Below the pieces are notes generated by a model. It was not told where the DNA came from and made no database searches. It was given only the letters and a program-made list of their open reading frames with translations. A program made the position numbers and the translations under genes. Below are positions 9,557 through 17,829 of a DNA stretch of 64,000 bases, one piece after another. Each line of letters begins with the position of its first letter. The stretch's first letter is position 1. Source of the stretch: a gamma proteobacterium symbiont of Ctena orbiculata (lineage in GTDB: Bacteria > Pseudomonadota > Gammaproteobacteria > Chromatiales > Chromatiaceae); contig QBVC01000011.1 in the NCBI GenBank assembly GCA_003058495.1, positions 1 through 64,000 of the forward strand, written 5' to 3'.

Positions 9557-10300
9557 ATGAAAAAGTCATTTTCTGTAATCTTCTGCAGCCTCTTCCTGAT
9601 CCTCTCTTTAAATAGCTGGGCTGAATTCTCCAACCAATTGCTTCCAGACCTGGGCAATCTGGCCAAACTAGTTGCCGAGGCGGACAAGTCAAAGATCGAG
9701 AAAGAGGTCTACGATGTAAATGGCAGGTTCTCTTCGAATCTGCCTGCTCCCGACAGCGCCGGTGGGCGAACCGCTGAGCAGCTTGCCCAGATGCTGAGCG
9801 GCGGCTCGGAACCGCTCCGTCAGAGGCTGATTGCCGCCTTTCTCGGAAATAGGGATCGTTTTTTGAAGAACCTGACGGACAGCAACTATGCCGTCAATGA
9901 CATGGGGGTCGCCTACGCGGCCAGCTTTATCCTGCTTTGGGAGTTGGCTTCGAACAGGGAGCTGAGCCGGCTTGCCTCCGAGCAGGCCGCAAGTTTTCTT
10001 ATCCATGCCTTTAGCAAGATGAATGGGGAATACGCCAAGATCGGTCTTGACGAGAGGGCAATGGCCTACGACTGGCTGACTACCATCCCGGTGGTCATGA
10101 CTTCCCTGGTCATGGCCTTTGAAAAGGATGGACGCCAGAGAGAGGTGGTTATGCTGCGGGAGAAGTCGGCGTCACTCTTCCTGAACGCATTTAAAGTGCC
10201 GCATAACATGCTGTCGATTTCGGAAAGCGGGGTGATCAGCATGGATGTTGATAAGGTTGTCGCTTATCAGCAAAGGTACGGTATCGGCGGCATCAGGTAG
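9557..10300 (+). CDS. Secreted protein of unknown function (DUF6683-like)
   Basis: A 247-residue exported protein. The N-terminus is a clear signal peptide (MKKSFSVIFCSLFLILSL, cleavage after NSWA). The mature part is helical, with the block AEQLAQMLSGGSEPLRQRL and a following hydrophobic stretch (MGVAYAASFILLWELA), a pattern seen in the loosely defined DUF6683 group; that link is by memory of the pattern only. ATG at 9557 is preferred over the GTG at 9539 because AAGGAA lies at the right spacing. It appears to be a single gene, with no partner close by. Confidence 0.7.
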   Translation: MKKSFSVIFCSLFLILSLNSWAEFSNQLLPDLGNLAKLVAEADKSKIEKEVYDVNGRFSSNLPAPDSAGGRTAEQLAQMLSGGSEPLRQRLIAAFLGNRDRFLKNLTDSNYAVNDMGVAYAASFILLWELASNRELSRLASEQAASFLIHAFSKMNGEYAKIGLDERAMAYDWLTTIPVVMTSLVMAFEKDGRQREVVMLREKSASLFLNAFKVPHNMLSISESGVISMDVDKVVAYQQRYGIGGIR

Positions 10301-10599
10301 CCGGCCGTTTCAACTCAAGCAGGTATAACCACAAAAAAAGAAATTGGCTTGTATTGATTTGGCGGGTGATCCGCGACGACCGGCCTGGCGTAGAGGTGGG
10401 TGAACGCACGCTGCCGATCCTTGGGGCCAATCCATTGGGCATTGCATAGTTGAGCGTCGTTGGCCGGTTGTGGTTGACGACGATCCCTGTGTATGTCTCT
10501 TCGCCACCGACGACAGGTTGTGCTTTACAGGGGTGTTCAGTCGTAGGGTGCAGCCCCTGATAGGCATCCAGATCGAATCATGTGGTTTTCTTTCCGGTT
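10301..10599. other. Gap with no recognisable gene
   Basis: About 300 bp between the secreted protein and the TetR gene. Short open frames exist on both strands but none has a start with a ribosome site or a familiar motif. It may hold decayed coding sequence; I cannot assign it. Confidence 0.4.
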
Positions 10600-11244
10600 C
10601 TAGGAAGATGGAGACTCAGGGGCGGTCCGCATGGACGATTTCCGCATCAGGCCATTGACAATCCTTGCCGCGACCTGTCTCGCCATCTGCAGGCGCTGGC
10701 TGTCGTCCGCCTCCCGCAGCGCCGACCCCGACAGCAGCAACAGGCTGAAGCCATGCACGCCGGACCAGGCGGTGAGGGCGAGCTCTCCCGGATCACCAAA
10801 AAAAATCCCTTGCTCGACACCTGACTCAACCAATCCCATCAGACCCATGAACGCCGAGTTTGCCGCCGCCTGAAATTCGGCATCTTCGCCGGCACCCTCC
10901 AGGCTTCCCGCGAACATGAGCCGGGTGCGGTCCGGATTGGCCAGGGCCAAGCGTACATAGGCGACGCCCGCATCGATCAGGCGTTGTTCGGTCGGTCCGT
11001 CAGCTGCCGCCGCGGCCGCTACGGTCTTTCTCAACTCGTTAAATCCGCGTTCGGCGATTGCCCGCAAAAGGGCGGATTTATCCTTGAAGTGGCGATAGGG
11101 TGCGTTGTGGCTGACACCGCTCAATTTCGCTATGCCCCTCAGGCTGAGTCTGTTGATCCCGTCACTGGCGAGTTGATTCTCGGCCGCGTCAAGGAGGGCC
11201 TCTTTTAGATTTCCGTGATGATAACTTTTTGAATTAGTAGCCAT
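10600..11244 (-). CDS. TetR/AcrR family regulator with WHG-type ligand domain
   Basis: A 214-residue regulator. The DNA-binding domain is canonical (YHHGNLKEALLDAAENQLAS, then LSLRGIAKLSGVSHNAPYRH), and the C-terminal domain contains WSGVHGFSLLLLSG, the signature of the TetR_C_33/WHG group. I chose ATG at 11244 (MATNSKSYHHGN), the usual start of this family, rather than the upstream codon at 11304. It is divergent from the sterol-desaturase gene; the 132-bp space holds two 15-bp palindromes, the likely operators for autorepression and for control of that gene. Confidence 0.92.
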   Translation of the reverse strand: MATNSKSYHHGNLKEALLDAAENQLASDGINRLSLRGIAKLSGVSHNAPYRHFKDKSALLRAIAERGFNELRKTVAAAAAADGPTEQRLIDAGVAYVRLALANPDRTRLMFAGSLEGAGEDAEFQAAANSAFMGLMGLVESGVEQGIFFGDPGELALTAWSGVHGFSLLLLSGSALREADDSQRLQMARQVAARIVNGLMRKSSMRTAPESPSS

Positions 11245-11290
11245 TATTGCCTGCAGGTTGAGGTTGTATAGGGTAAGGATAGAAATGTGT

Positions 11291-11346
11291 GTTGACAATG
11301 TCAACTTTAAGGTCTAGGCTCTAGCCTATAAGTTGACAGTGTCCAC
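11291..11346. promoter_or_regulatory. Divergent promoter with two TetR-type operators
   Basis: GTTGACAATGTCAAC (11291-11305) is a near-perfect 15-bp palindrome and GTTGACAGTGTCCAC (11332-11346) is a second, weaker copy. Between them lies another dyad, TAGGCT-CT-AGCCTA (11315-11328). TTGACA at 11292-11297 is a perfect -35, with TAGGCT 17 bp downstream as a possible -10 for the desaturase, so a bound repressor would cover the promoter. Confidence 0.65.
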
Positions 11347-11376
11347 ATCTAACCGGAACGTCTGAGGAGAAACACA

Positions 11377-12258
11377 ATGCACACCACGGGTCTTATAAGC
11401 TGCGTTTGGCACGAATCGTCCCTTATTCTGCGTCGGATCATCCCCTACCTGGTCTGGCCAGGATTGCTGGGTATCAGCGGCCTGTTCGCCGCACTGCTTT
11501 TGAATCAAAACCTGGGCGTCGGAAATGTCCTGCTTGCCACGCTCTTCTTCTCCCTCGCCTGCATGGGACTGCTCGAGGCGTTGATGCCGTTTCGCAGGGA
11601 CTGGCGGGGAAATCGCAGGGAGTGGTTGAGTAACGGGATCTATTTTTTGCTGAATGGCCTGAACGGTAATCTGGCAAAAGTGGTTGCAGCCGTGATTGCG
11701 ATCGGGCTTGCCCCTGAACAGACCGGCGTGCCGTTGTTGATTGCTGTTCCCGCCGCGGTCCTGATTGGCAGTTTCACCGCTTACTGGTGGCATAGGCTGG
11801 GCCACAGGTTTGCACTTTTATGGCGCTTGCACGGAGTGCATCACGTCCCTGAAAAGCTGTTCATGTTTAACAACAACACGGTGCATTTTTTGGATCTGCT
11901 GATCAGCGGAATTCTGACAACTCTGCCTTTGCTGGTCCTGGGTTTCTCAGAGCAGGCTATAGCCATCGCCCTGTTCCTGGGCAATTTTCAGGGCTTTTTC
12001 AATCACTTGAATGTGGATGCCCGAATGGGCATTCTGGGCTATCTCTTCATGGGGCCTGAGCACCACCGATTTCACCACAGCCAGCGAACAGAAGAGGCGT
12101 TGAACTTCGGTTCAGAGCTGGCAATCTGGGATCAATTGTTTGGCACTTTCCTCTATCGTCCCGGCGGACAGCCGGTGCGTATCGGTATCTCTCAGCCCAA
12201 TGAGTTTCCCGAGGATGTAGAACTGCTGCAGAGCTTCCTCTATCCGTTTCGGCGCTAG
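11377..12258 (+). CDS. Sterol desaturase / fatty acid hydroxylase family protein
   Basis: A 293-residue membrane di-iron enzyme of the fatty acid hydroxylase superfamily. The His boxes are visible in order: WWHRLGHR, RLHGVHHVPE and GPEHHRFHHSQ, set among four or five hydrophobic segments. Such enzymes insert a hydroxyl group or double bond in membrane lipids; the bacterial substrate is not predictable. GAGGAG lies 10 bases before ATG. The gene is divergent from the TetR regulator and its promoter is covered by two TetR-type palindromes, so it is very probably the regulator's target. Confidence 0.92.
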   Translation: MHTTGLISCVWHESSLILRRIIPYLVWPGLLGISGLFAALLLNQNLGVGNVLLATLFFSLACMGLLEALMPFRRDWRGNRREWLSNGIYFLLNGLNGNLAKVVAAVIAIGLAPEQTGVPLLIAVPAAVLIGSFTAYWWHRLGHRFALLWRLHGVHHVPEKLFMFNNNTVHFLDLLISGILTTLPLLVLGFSEQAIAIALFLGNFQGFFNHLNVDARMGILGYLFMGPEHHRFHHSQRTEEALNFGSELAIWDQLFGTFLYRPGGQPVRIGISQPNEFPEDVELLQSFLYPFRR

Positions 12259-12358
12259 CATGTTGAGAGCCTGGCCTATCCCTGGCCATGGAGGCGACCA
12301 GCCAGACTCGCTGATAATGGGTGTGGTTGGTTTTTTATTTTAGCGGCTGGATTATAGG

Positions 12359-12775
12359 CTACATATCGTCACAGATATGTCCGGCTTCATCCTGCTCTTC
12401 CTCTGTCGGAGGCATATAGGCTTGCGGCATGCCGGCCGTGGCTCCCTGCATGAGTTCGCCGCATTTGCGGATCTCTTTCATTTTGGGATCGCTGTACATC
12501 TGCTTGCTGTACTTCATAGCGGTGCTCATCGCCTCGTCACGCTTGCCGGCAGCGCAGAGGGCCTTTATCTCGGACTCCATTTTTTTGCCTTTGGCCTCCA
12601 GTTCATCGAAGTCCGACTTCTTAAACTTGCTGAAACACTGTTGCGCCTTCTCGGCGTTGAGCATCATTTGCTGCATCTGCTGCTCACTCATGCCGGGAGC
12701 GGCGTGGGCGGTCTGGGCGAGAAAAATCAGCGTGAAGAAACTATACAAGAGTGATTGCCTGATGGATATTTTCAT
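12359..12775 (-). CDS. Small secreted protein, unknown function
   Basis: A 138-residue exported protein: signal peptide (MKISIRQSLLYSFFTLIFL, cleavage near AHA-APG), then a Gln/Met/Lys-rich helical segment (MSEQQMQQMMLNAEKAQQCF) and four cysteines in the mature part (in AQQCF, ALCAAG, RKCGE and HICDD) that could form two disulfides. ATG at 12775 is chosen over GTG at 12784. I know no named family for it. It lies tail to tail with the desaturase gene. Confidence 0.7.
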   Translation of the reverse strand: MKISIRQSLLYSFFTLIFLAQTAHAAPGMSEQQMQQMMLNAEKAQQCFSKFKKSDFDELEAKGKKMESEIKALCAAGKRDEAMSTAMKYSKQMYSDPKMKEIRKCGELMQGATAGMPQAYMPPTEEEQDEAGHICDDM

Positions 12776-12957
12776 TACATTCACCGGGTTATTGTTGAAA
12801 AATTCTGTGGAGTTGGCTTTCAGGTTATCCTATTTGGCCGCAAACTCAAAAACTCATTCAACTCGAGAATGCGAATTTGTCACAACAACGCCAGTAGATT
12901 TCTACCGCAAACCAATGGCCAGGCCACCCCGCAGAGCGGGGTGTGTCACGCGCTGTC

Positions 12958-13305
12958 TCAGGCGACGGCCTTGCTCGATTCGGTTGCAAGACCTGCCTCG
13001 ATCCAGTCCTCTTTGCCCTCCGCGTACTCAGCCACGGTTGTATAGCCCATGGAGGCGAGGGTTTGGGCTGCGATGCGCGAGTTATTGCAGGGTGTGTTGG
13101 CGCAATAGACCACGATAAAGGCATCCTTGTCAGCCACCAGGGCCTCGGCGCGGTCGCGGACCTCGTCGTGAGGAAGCAACAGGGCGCCAGGGAGGTGTGC
13201 CTCTCGGTGGTACTTCTCCGGGAGTGCTTCAGCCAGTCGCATATCGGTGCCGGCCTTGATGTGGGCCTGGATGTCGACACGGTGGATGGTTCTGTAGCTA
13301 TTCAT
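12958..13305 (-). CDS. Rhodanese-like domain protein
   Basis: A 115-residue single-domain rhodanese. Family features: HLPGALLLPHDEV, the active-site loop VYCANTPCNNSRIAAQ with the candidate catalytic cysteine, and the conserved ending TVAEYAEGKEDWIEAGL. It probably carries sulfane sulfur in the cytoplasm, an activity that would suit a sulfur oxidiser. Start at 13305 (MNSYRT) or 13311 (MIMNSYRT). It is divergent from a MarR gene whose only possible start, TTG at 13311, abuts or overlaps it, so the pair have no normal intergenic promoter. Confidence 0.85.
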   Translation of the reverse strand: MNSYRTIHRVDIQAHIKAGTDMRLAEALPEKYHREAHLPGALLLPHDEVRDRAEALVADKDAFIVVYCANTPCNNSRIAAQTLASMGYTTVAEYAEGKEDWIEAGLATESSKAVA

Positions 13306-13310
13306 GATCA

Positions 13311-13754
13311 TTGAGCCAGATACCGGATGAGCAGACGATCGACGCCTGGGCCAGACTGGTCAGGGCACAGCAGTTGCTGCTGGAACGGGTCGAGAAGGAG
13401 CTGAAACAAGCCGGTCTACCCCCGTTGCGCTGGTACGATGTGCTCATCGAACTGCATAGGGCTCTCCGGGGATTGCGCCAGTTTGAGATTGGTGAGGCGG
13501 TATTGTTGAACAAATACAATGTGTCGCGTTTGTTCGACCGCCTGCAGAGGGAGGAGTTGATTGTCCGTTATGCCTGCGAAAGCGACGCCAGGGGCGCCCA
13601 GGTTCAGATAACCACCGAAGGCAGCAGGTTGTTGAAGCGCATGTGGCATCACTACGCAAAGGCGATTACCGAGCACTTTGGCCGACACCTGAGCAGCGTG
13701 GAAATCGGCAGATTATCGGCCCTGCCTTGCAGGTTTCCCGGTGTTTGCCGCTGA
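13311..13754 (+). CDS. MarR family transcriptional regulator (TTG start)
   Basis: A 147-residue protein with the MarR winged helix: LPPLRWYDVLIELHRALRG, then VLLNKYNVSRLFDRLQREEL and the wing YACESDARGAQVQITTEG. The reading frame opens only after TGA at 13305-13307, so TTG at 13311 is the first possible start, and there is no clear ribosome site; expression may be weak or from a leaderless message. The C-terminus is a little short for the family (LSALPCRFPGVCR), hinting at a truncated last helix. It precedes a second MarR gene by 56 bp. Confidence 0.75.
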   Translation: MSQIPDEQTIDAWARLVRAQQLLLERVEKELKQAGLPPLRWYDVLIELHRALRGLRQFEIGEAVLLNKYNVSRLFDRLQREELIVRYACESDARGAQVQITTEGSRLLKRMWHHYAKAITEHFGRHLSSVEIGRLSALPCRFPGVCR

Positions 13755-13774
13755 TTGCTTTTGGTGAGTAGAGC

Positions 13775-13804
13775 TTGACAAACGGTTAATTAGTGTATAT
13801 ACAC
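13775..13804 (+). promoter_or_regulatory. Consensus promoter with overlapping palindromic operator
   Basis: TTGACA (13775-13780), 17-bp spacer, TATACA (13798-13803): near-perfect sigma-70 elements. A perfect 12-bp palindrome GTGTATATACAC (13793-13804) covers the -10. The predicted start of transcription falls at about 13810, next to the ATG at 13811, so the mRNA is probably leaderless. Confidence 0.75.
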
Positions 13805-13810
13805 ATATCT

Positions 13811-14278
13811 ATGAAAGAAAAAAACCACCTGTGCGACCTCAATACGTGCCGGGAGATCGGCCAGAGCTGCGCCATGTTCAACCTGCGCAAGGCCTCCCGG
13901 GCCTTGACCCAGCTCTACGAGGAGATATTGAAACCCAGCGGTGTACTACCGACCCAGTTCACCCTGTTGGTGGTGACCCGGGCCATGGAACCGGTTGCCA
14001 TTTCCAGGATGGCGGAGGTACTGGTCATGGATAGGACGACCTTGACCCGCAATCTGAAACCCCTCGAGAGAGAGGGATGGGTGTCGGTGAGACAGAGCAG
14101 CCAGGACAAGCGTACCCGCGAGGTGCGTCTTACCAAAAAAGGGATGAGACGTCTGGAACGGGCACTGCCCCTTTGGCGGGAGGCGCAGCAAAGGATAAGA
14201 ACATCACTGGGTGAAAGCCGGCTCGATCGCATGATAGAGGATCTGACGGTTGTGGCGAGTAGGGCTGCAACGATTTGA
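13811..14278 (+). CDS. MarR family transcriptional regulator
   Basis: A 155-residue MarR protein: N-terminal helix with two cysteines (HLCDLNTCREIGQSCAMF), then the winged helix (VAISRMAEVLVMDRTTLTRN) and wing (QSSQDKRTREVRLTKKGMRR). I set the start at ATG 13811; the in-frame GTG at 13793 lies inside the promoter palindrome and cannot be the start. The three N-terminal cysteines could sense oxidants or electrophiles, an inference. A 12-bp palindrome sits over its own -10, and a one-mismatch copy precedes the next gene, so this regulator probably represses itself and the NmrA-like gene. Confidence 0.9.
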   Translation: MKEKNHLCDLNTCREIGQSCAMFNLRKASRALTQLYEEILKPSGVLPTQFTLLVVTRAMEPVAISRMAEVLVMDRTTLTRNLKPLEREGWVSVRQSSQDKRTREVRLTKKGMRRLERALPLWREAQQRIRTSLGESRLDRMIEDLTVVASRAATI

Positions 14279-14292
14279 ATGGCATTTTAATA

Positions 14293-14324
14293 TTGATTAT
14301 ATGTGTATATGCACTTAATAGGAG
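14293..14324 (+). promoter_or_regulatory. Promoter, operator copy and ribosome site of the NmrA-like gene
   Basis: TTGATT (14293-14298) and TTAATA (14315-14320) form a plausible promoter with a 16-bp spacer. GTGTATATGCAC (14303-14314) differs at one base from the perfect palindrome at 13793. AGGAG (14320-14324) is the ribosome site before ATG 14331. Confidence 0.6.
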
Positions 14325-14330
14325 CTGTCC

Positions 14331-15461
14331 ATGAAAATAAGCAACCTAAATCGCGAACGTGAGCGGATTCTGGTACTGGGTGCAGCCGGCAAAACCGGTT
14401 ACGCCACGGCAAGGGAACTACTGGTCCGGGGAGAGTTGGTGCGTGCATTCGTACACCGGAAGTCAGACCGGTCCGATGCTCTGATGGCGGCTGGAGCAGA
14501 GATATTCGTAGGTGATATGTCGGACTTTGAGGATATTTCGAAATCCTTGACCGGTATCGACAAGGCATACTTTGTCGCACCATGGGTGCCGGAGCAGTTG
14601 CATATTGCAACAACTTTCGCAGCGGCAGCTGCTGAATCCGGGTTAAAGCTGATCGTGGCGATCACCCAATGGCTCGCGCAACCTCGGCATCCCTCGCTCG
14701 CCACGCGGCAGGCGTTCTTGTCAGATCGACTATTTGGAATACTCCCCGGGATTGACGTGGTAACGATCAACACAGGTTGGTTTGCGGATAATTTTTTGCA
14801 ACCCGAACTGCTGGCTATGGCCACTCAACTGGGTATTTTTCCCTTTCCCCTCTGGGAGGGGAGGACAGCTCCTGTTTCCAATGAAGACCTGGGGCGTGTT
14901 GCTGCCGAGGCGCTGGTGAATCCACAGCCGTATATCGGCAGGATGTTGCGGCCTACCGGGCCTGAATTGATGTCACCGCAAGAGTTGGCTGACGCCCTTG
15001 GGCGGGTCGCTGGGCGTAAGGTGAGGTTCAATAATATTTCTGATCGACAGTTTCAAAAGGCGATGCAGTTCATGGCTATGCCGGTTCACATGCAGGCACA
15101 GGTGAGAAGGTATGTGGAAGAGTACCGTCGGGGAAGTTTTGAAATGGGCGCGCCCAATGACGTGGTCCTGGAAATGACGGGAAAGGCGGCTGAGGATTTC
15201 GAGTCGATCGCAAGGCGGTATATAAATAGCTATGCACCAATTACTGTGCCGACCCTCGGCAACAAGTTAAAGGCTATTGGCAGTTTTATCCGTTTGGCTC
15301 TTACATCGCCGGTCGATCTCGATAAGTTCGAAAAAAGCAGAGATCATCCGCTGCCCGTCAATCCGGCATACTCCATCGAAAGCACTAGCTGGGTTCAATC
15401 CCATGACAAACAGCACAAGGGTAAGAGACCGCCCTATAACGTGATGCACAGTAGTGCCTGA
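14331..15461 (+). CDS. NmrA-like NAD(P)-binding protein
   Basis: A 376-residue Rossmann-fold protein. The dinucleotide motif is ILVLGAAGKTGYATARELL near the N-terminus, followed by FVHRKSDRSDAL and GAEIFVGDMSD, typical of NmrA/atypical SDR proteins that bind NAD(P) and sense redox state or reduce quinones. The C-terminal 100 residues extend beyond the usual 290-300 length and look like a substrate or partner region. It is preceded by an operator matching that of the MarR gene upstream. A role in quinone or electrophile detoxification is inference. Confidence 0.85.
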   Translation: MKISNLNRERERILVLGAAGKTGYATARELLVRGELVRAFVHRKSDRSDALMAAGAEIFVGDMSDFEDISKSLTGIDKAYFVAPWVPEQLHIATTFAAAAAESGLKLIVAITQWLAQPRHPSLATRQAFLSDRLFGILPGIDVVTINTGWFADNFLQPELLAMATQLGIFPFPLWEGRTAPVSNEDLGRVAAEALVNPQPYIGRMLRPTGPELMSPQELADALGRVAGRKVRFNNISDRQFQKAMQFMAMPVHMQAQVRRYVEEYRRGSFEMGAPNDVVLEMTGKAAEDFESIARRYINSYAPITVPTLGNKLKAIGSFIRLALTSPVDLDKFEKSRDHPLPVNPAYSIESTSWVQSHDKQHKGKRPPYNVMHSSA

Positions 15462-15551
15462 TTCCGGGTCGAAGATCGAGACACGATTTGATGGCAGCAT
15501 AACTGCGTGAATGAAGCGTAGGATTGGTAGAATCCAATGGAGGTAACAGCA

Positions 15552-16394
15552 ATGTCTGCGAAATCCGGTAATAACGGAGACCGCCCAACAGTTTTGATCA
15601 CCGGTGGATCCAAGGGGATTGGGCTGGAGTTGGCGAAACAGTTTGCCATGCACGGCTGCAACCTTGTGTTGGCTGCACGCAGCGAAACTGATCTTAAGCA
15701 TGCGGCCGGTCAATTGGAAAGCGAAACTGGGTGTCGTGTTGCCATCTGCCCGCTTGATCTTAATGCTGACGGCGGTCCCACTGAGCTGCATCGGCAAGTG
15801 AGTGAGAGAGGTATCCAGGTGGATGTTCTTGTCAACAATGCAGGTGTGGGTGACGTGGGGTCATTCGCAGAGAGCGACCTCAATCGGCAGCTCGATATGT
15901 TACGGCTCAACATCCTGGTTATGACAGCACTCACCCGGCTGTTTCTTCCCGGCATGATCGAGCGGGGCAACGGACGTGTTCTGAATGTCGCTTCTCTGGC
16001 CGCCTACTTCGCAGGAGGTGCAAACTGGGCAACTTATGTCGCGTCGAAACACTATGTGCTCGCTTTAACACGCGGTCTGGCGAGAGAGCTATCGGGATCG
16101 GGGGTCAGCATCACAGCTTTATGCCCGGGGCCTACTGCGACGGGGTTTGTCACTGAGTCCGGTGCAGGCGATATGCCGATCTATAAATGGCTTCCCAAGC
16201 TCTCCCCATCGAAGGTGGCGGAAGCGGGGTACCGCGCAACCATGGCAGGGAGAACCACCGCAACACCAGGTCTGCTCAATAAAACACTTGCCTTTCTTGG
16301 AGAGCTGCCACCACGATCTATTGCCCAGTCGGTTTTTGGCTTTCTCTCCCGCAACCCACCACCAAGATCAACTGGTACCGGGAGGGTTTCATGA
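15552..16394 (+). CDS. Short-chain dehydrogenase/reductase
   Basis: A 280-residue classical SDR. Cofactor motif TGGSKGIGLELAKQF, structural NNAG (DVLVNNAGVG), catalytic Ser in NVASLAAYF and a Tyr-x-x-x-Lys motif (YVASKH, Tyr and Lys four residues apart). PGPTATGF is the usual segment after the active site. ATG at 15552 is chosen because GGAGGT lies just upstream; the ATG at 15537 would put the ribosome site inside the gene. It lies 90 bp behind the NmrA-like gene and may be read with it. The substrate is unknown. Confidence 0.92.
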   Translation: MSAKSGNNGDRPTVLITGGSKGIGLELAKQFAMHGCNLVLAARSETDLKHAAGQLESETGCRVAICPLDLNADGGPTELHRQVSERGIQVDVLVNNAGVGDVGSFAESDLNRQLDMLRLNILVMTALTRLFLPGMIERGNGRVLNVASLAAYFAGGANWATYVASKHYVLALTRGLARELSGSGVSITALCPGPTATGFVTESGAGDMPIYKWLPKLSPSKVAEAGYRATMAGRTTATPGLLNKTLAFLGELPPRSIAQSVFGFLSRNPPPRSTGTGRVS

Positions 16395-16418
16395 GGTGAT
16401 GCAGTCGCGCACCGTGAA

Positions 16419-17141
16419 ATGGAGACCAAGGAGATCAGCGTGCAGATATCCAGTTTACCCCTGTTGATCGCCATCATCTTCGGCTTTCTCTGGTTTCTTG
16501 TCAGCAGGCTGCATCGTCGGGAAATATTGAATTCCGCCCAGCGCAACCAGCTGGCGCTGCTGCTCGGCATACTGCTGATCTGGGGCCTCTTTGCCGGCTA
16601 CCAGTCGGACAAGGGGCGTTTCAATGACGGGGCGTATTATGACTTGCTGCCGGGCTATTGGCTGCCCTATGTGCCGGTGGTTGTCGCGGTGGCGATGATG
16701 TCGGTACTGGCGCCGCTTCGGGAGGGGCTCCGAGTATTGGTCGACGAGACCCCGGCCCACTGGCTGAGCGGCATACATGTGCTCAGAATCCTCGCCCTGG
16801 GGACCCTGATCAAGGCATCCAGGGATCAGTTCCCCCAGCTGTTCGCCTGGTTTGTGGGCGGCCCGGATCTGCTGTTCGGACTCTCCGCCGTCCTTGTAAC
16901 CCTGTTGGCCCTGTCCGGAAAGGTGAATGACCGCCTGCTTCTTGTTTGGCACCTGATCGGTGCGCTCGCGATCGTGCTGCCATTGGCGGGTTTGATGCAT
17001 CTGTTCATGACGGAACCGCTGTTCCCGGCGCTCTTCCGGTTTCCCATGGTGATGGCGCCGGCCCTGGTGGTGCCCACCCTGGTGATGCTGAACATGCTGG
17101 TGGCTTGGCGCTTATTCGAACGGGGTGCGCTTGATCGATGA
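16419..17141 (+). CDS. Polytopic membrane protein, unknown function
   Basis: A 240-residue protein with six or seven hydrophobic segments (first at LPLLIAIIFGFLWFLVSRL, last near VVPTLVMLNMLVAWRLF). The ribosome site before ATG 16419 is weak, and the gene starts 25 bp after the SDR stop, so it is likely translated from the same message. I recognise no family; it has no catalytic-looking motif. Confidence 0.75.
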   Translation: METKEISVQISSLPLLIAIIFGFLWFLVSRLHRREILNSAQRNQLALLLGILLIWGLFAGYQSDKGRFNDGAYYDLLPGYWLPYVPVVVAVAMMSVLAPLREGLRVLVDETPAHWLSGIHVLRILALGTLIKASRDQFPQLFAWFVGGPDLLFGLSAVLVTLLALSGKVNDRLLLVWHLIGALAIVLPLAGLMHLFMTEPLFPALFRFPMVMAPALVVPTLVMLNMLVAWRLFERGALDR

Positions 17142-17640
17142 AACCCTGTTTAGCTGCAGGATGATTGCACCATGTAGGTGCTTGCATGCGAAAAAAAGCC
17201 AAAGGTCGGAATAATTGACATTTATAAGGTTTCAGTTTTGTTATAAGCAAATTAAATATTAAGAGTACCTTAAGCTTGTTCCGGTCCTGTGCGCACCGGA
17301 TAGGAATTAATCGCTTTTCTTTCCCTGTTGACGGCTGACGCCAGGGTTACGCATGGGCACTGTTACAGTCGTTTCATTTCCCGGTTTCAAGTTGAAAACT
17401 TGATTGTGTTCAGTGAATTAGCATTTAGACAACTCATGGATACAGTGATGTTGCCAGGATCTAACCAGCTCGATGAGCAATCCTGGTGCATGGATTGACC
17501 GGCCACTCGTCGCCGGAGATCGGGTGTCGGTGAATTTAACAGAAATTATAAAGTGACCTGATAATGACTATCGATCGAATAGTGTGGATTTATTGATTTT
17601 TGACCGGTGTTCAAATGGTTAACCAAGGCTTTCAGGTTTT
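17142..17640. other. Gap upstream of the CTERM protein
   Basis: About 500 AT-rich bases with no credible open frame. It precedes a candidate sigma-54 promoter, so it may hold the upstream activator sites such promoters need, but I cannot point to a repeated motif. I looked for a c-di-GMP riboswitch and did not find one. Confidence 0.4.
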
Positions 17641-17656
17641 AGGCATGTGATTTGCA
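17641..17656 (+). promoter_or_regulatory. Candidate sigma-54 (-24/-12) promoter
   Basis: AGGCATGTGATTTGCA fits the RpoN consensus TGGCACG-N4-TTGCW at all the key positions: GG and GC are separated by exactly 10 bases, followed by A. Transcription would start near 17667 and give a leader of about 160 nt before ATG 17830. Sigma-54 with the PrsK/PrsR pair is known to drive PEP-CTERM protein genes in several proteobacteria. Confidence 0.65.
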
Positions 17657-17829
17657 GTGGTTGAGAGCATTGATCATGTTAATACTAATTGAAATGCATA
17701 TGATCGAGACGCTCTCTGGGTTTTGGTTGGTGTCGACCCGTAAAGGGATATTCACCGACTCGATATCTTGGGATTTTTTCAGTACCGGCATGGATTCATG
17801 CATATAGACGGGATTGTTCGGGGGACCTT

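Noticed and set aside
10310-10567. Transposase remnant in the gap before the TetR gene
   Set aside because: No transposase motif or terminal inverted repeats can be seen in any frame.
13793-13810. Upstream GTG start for the second MarR gene
   Set aside because: It lies inside the palindrome and -10 element, so it would not be transcribed.
17142-17829. c-di-GMP riboswitch before the CTERM gene
   Set aside because: I looked for the GEMM motifs and found none; a sigma-54 promoter explains the long leader better.
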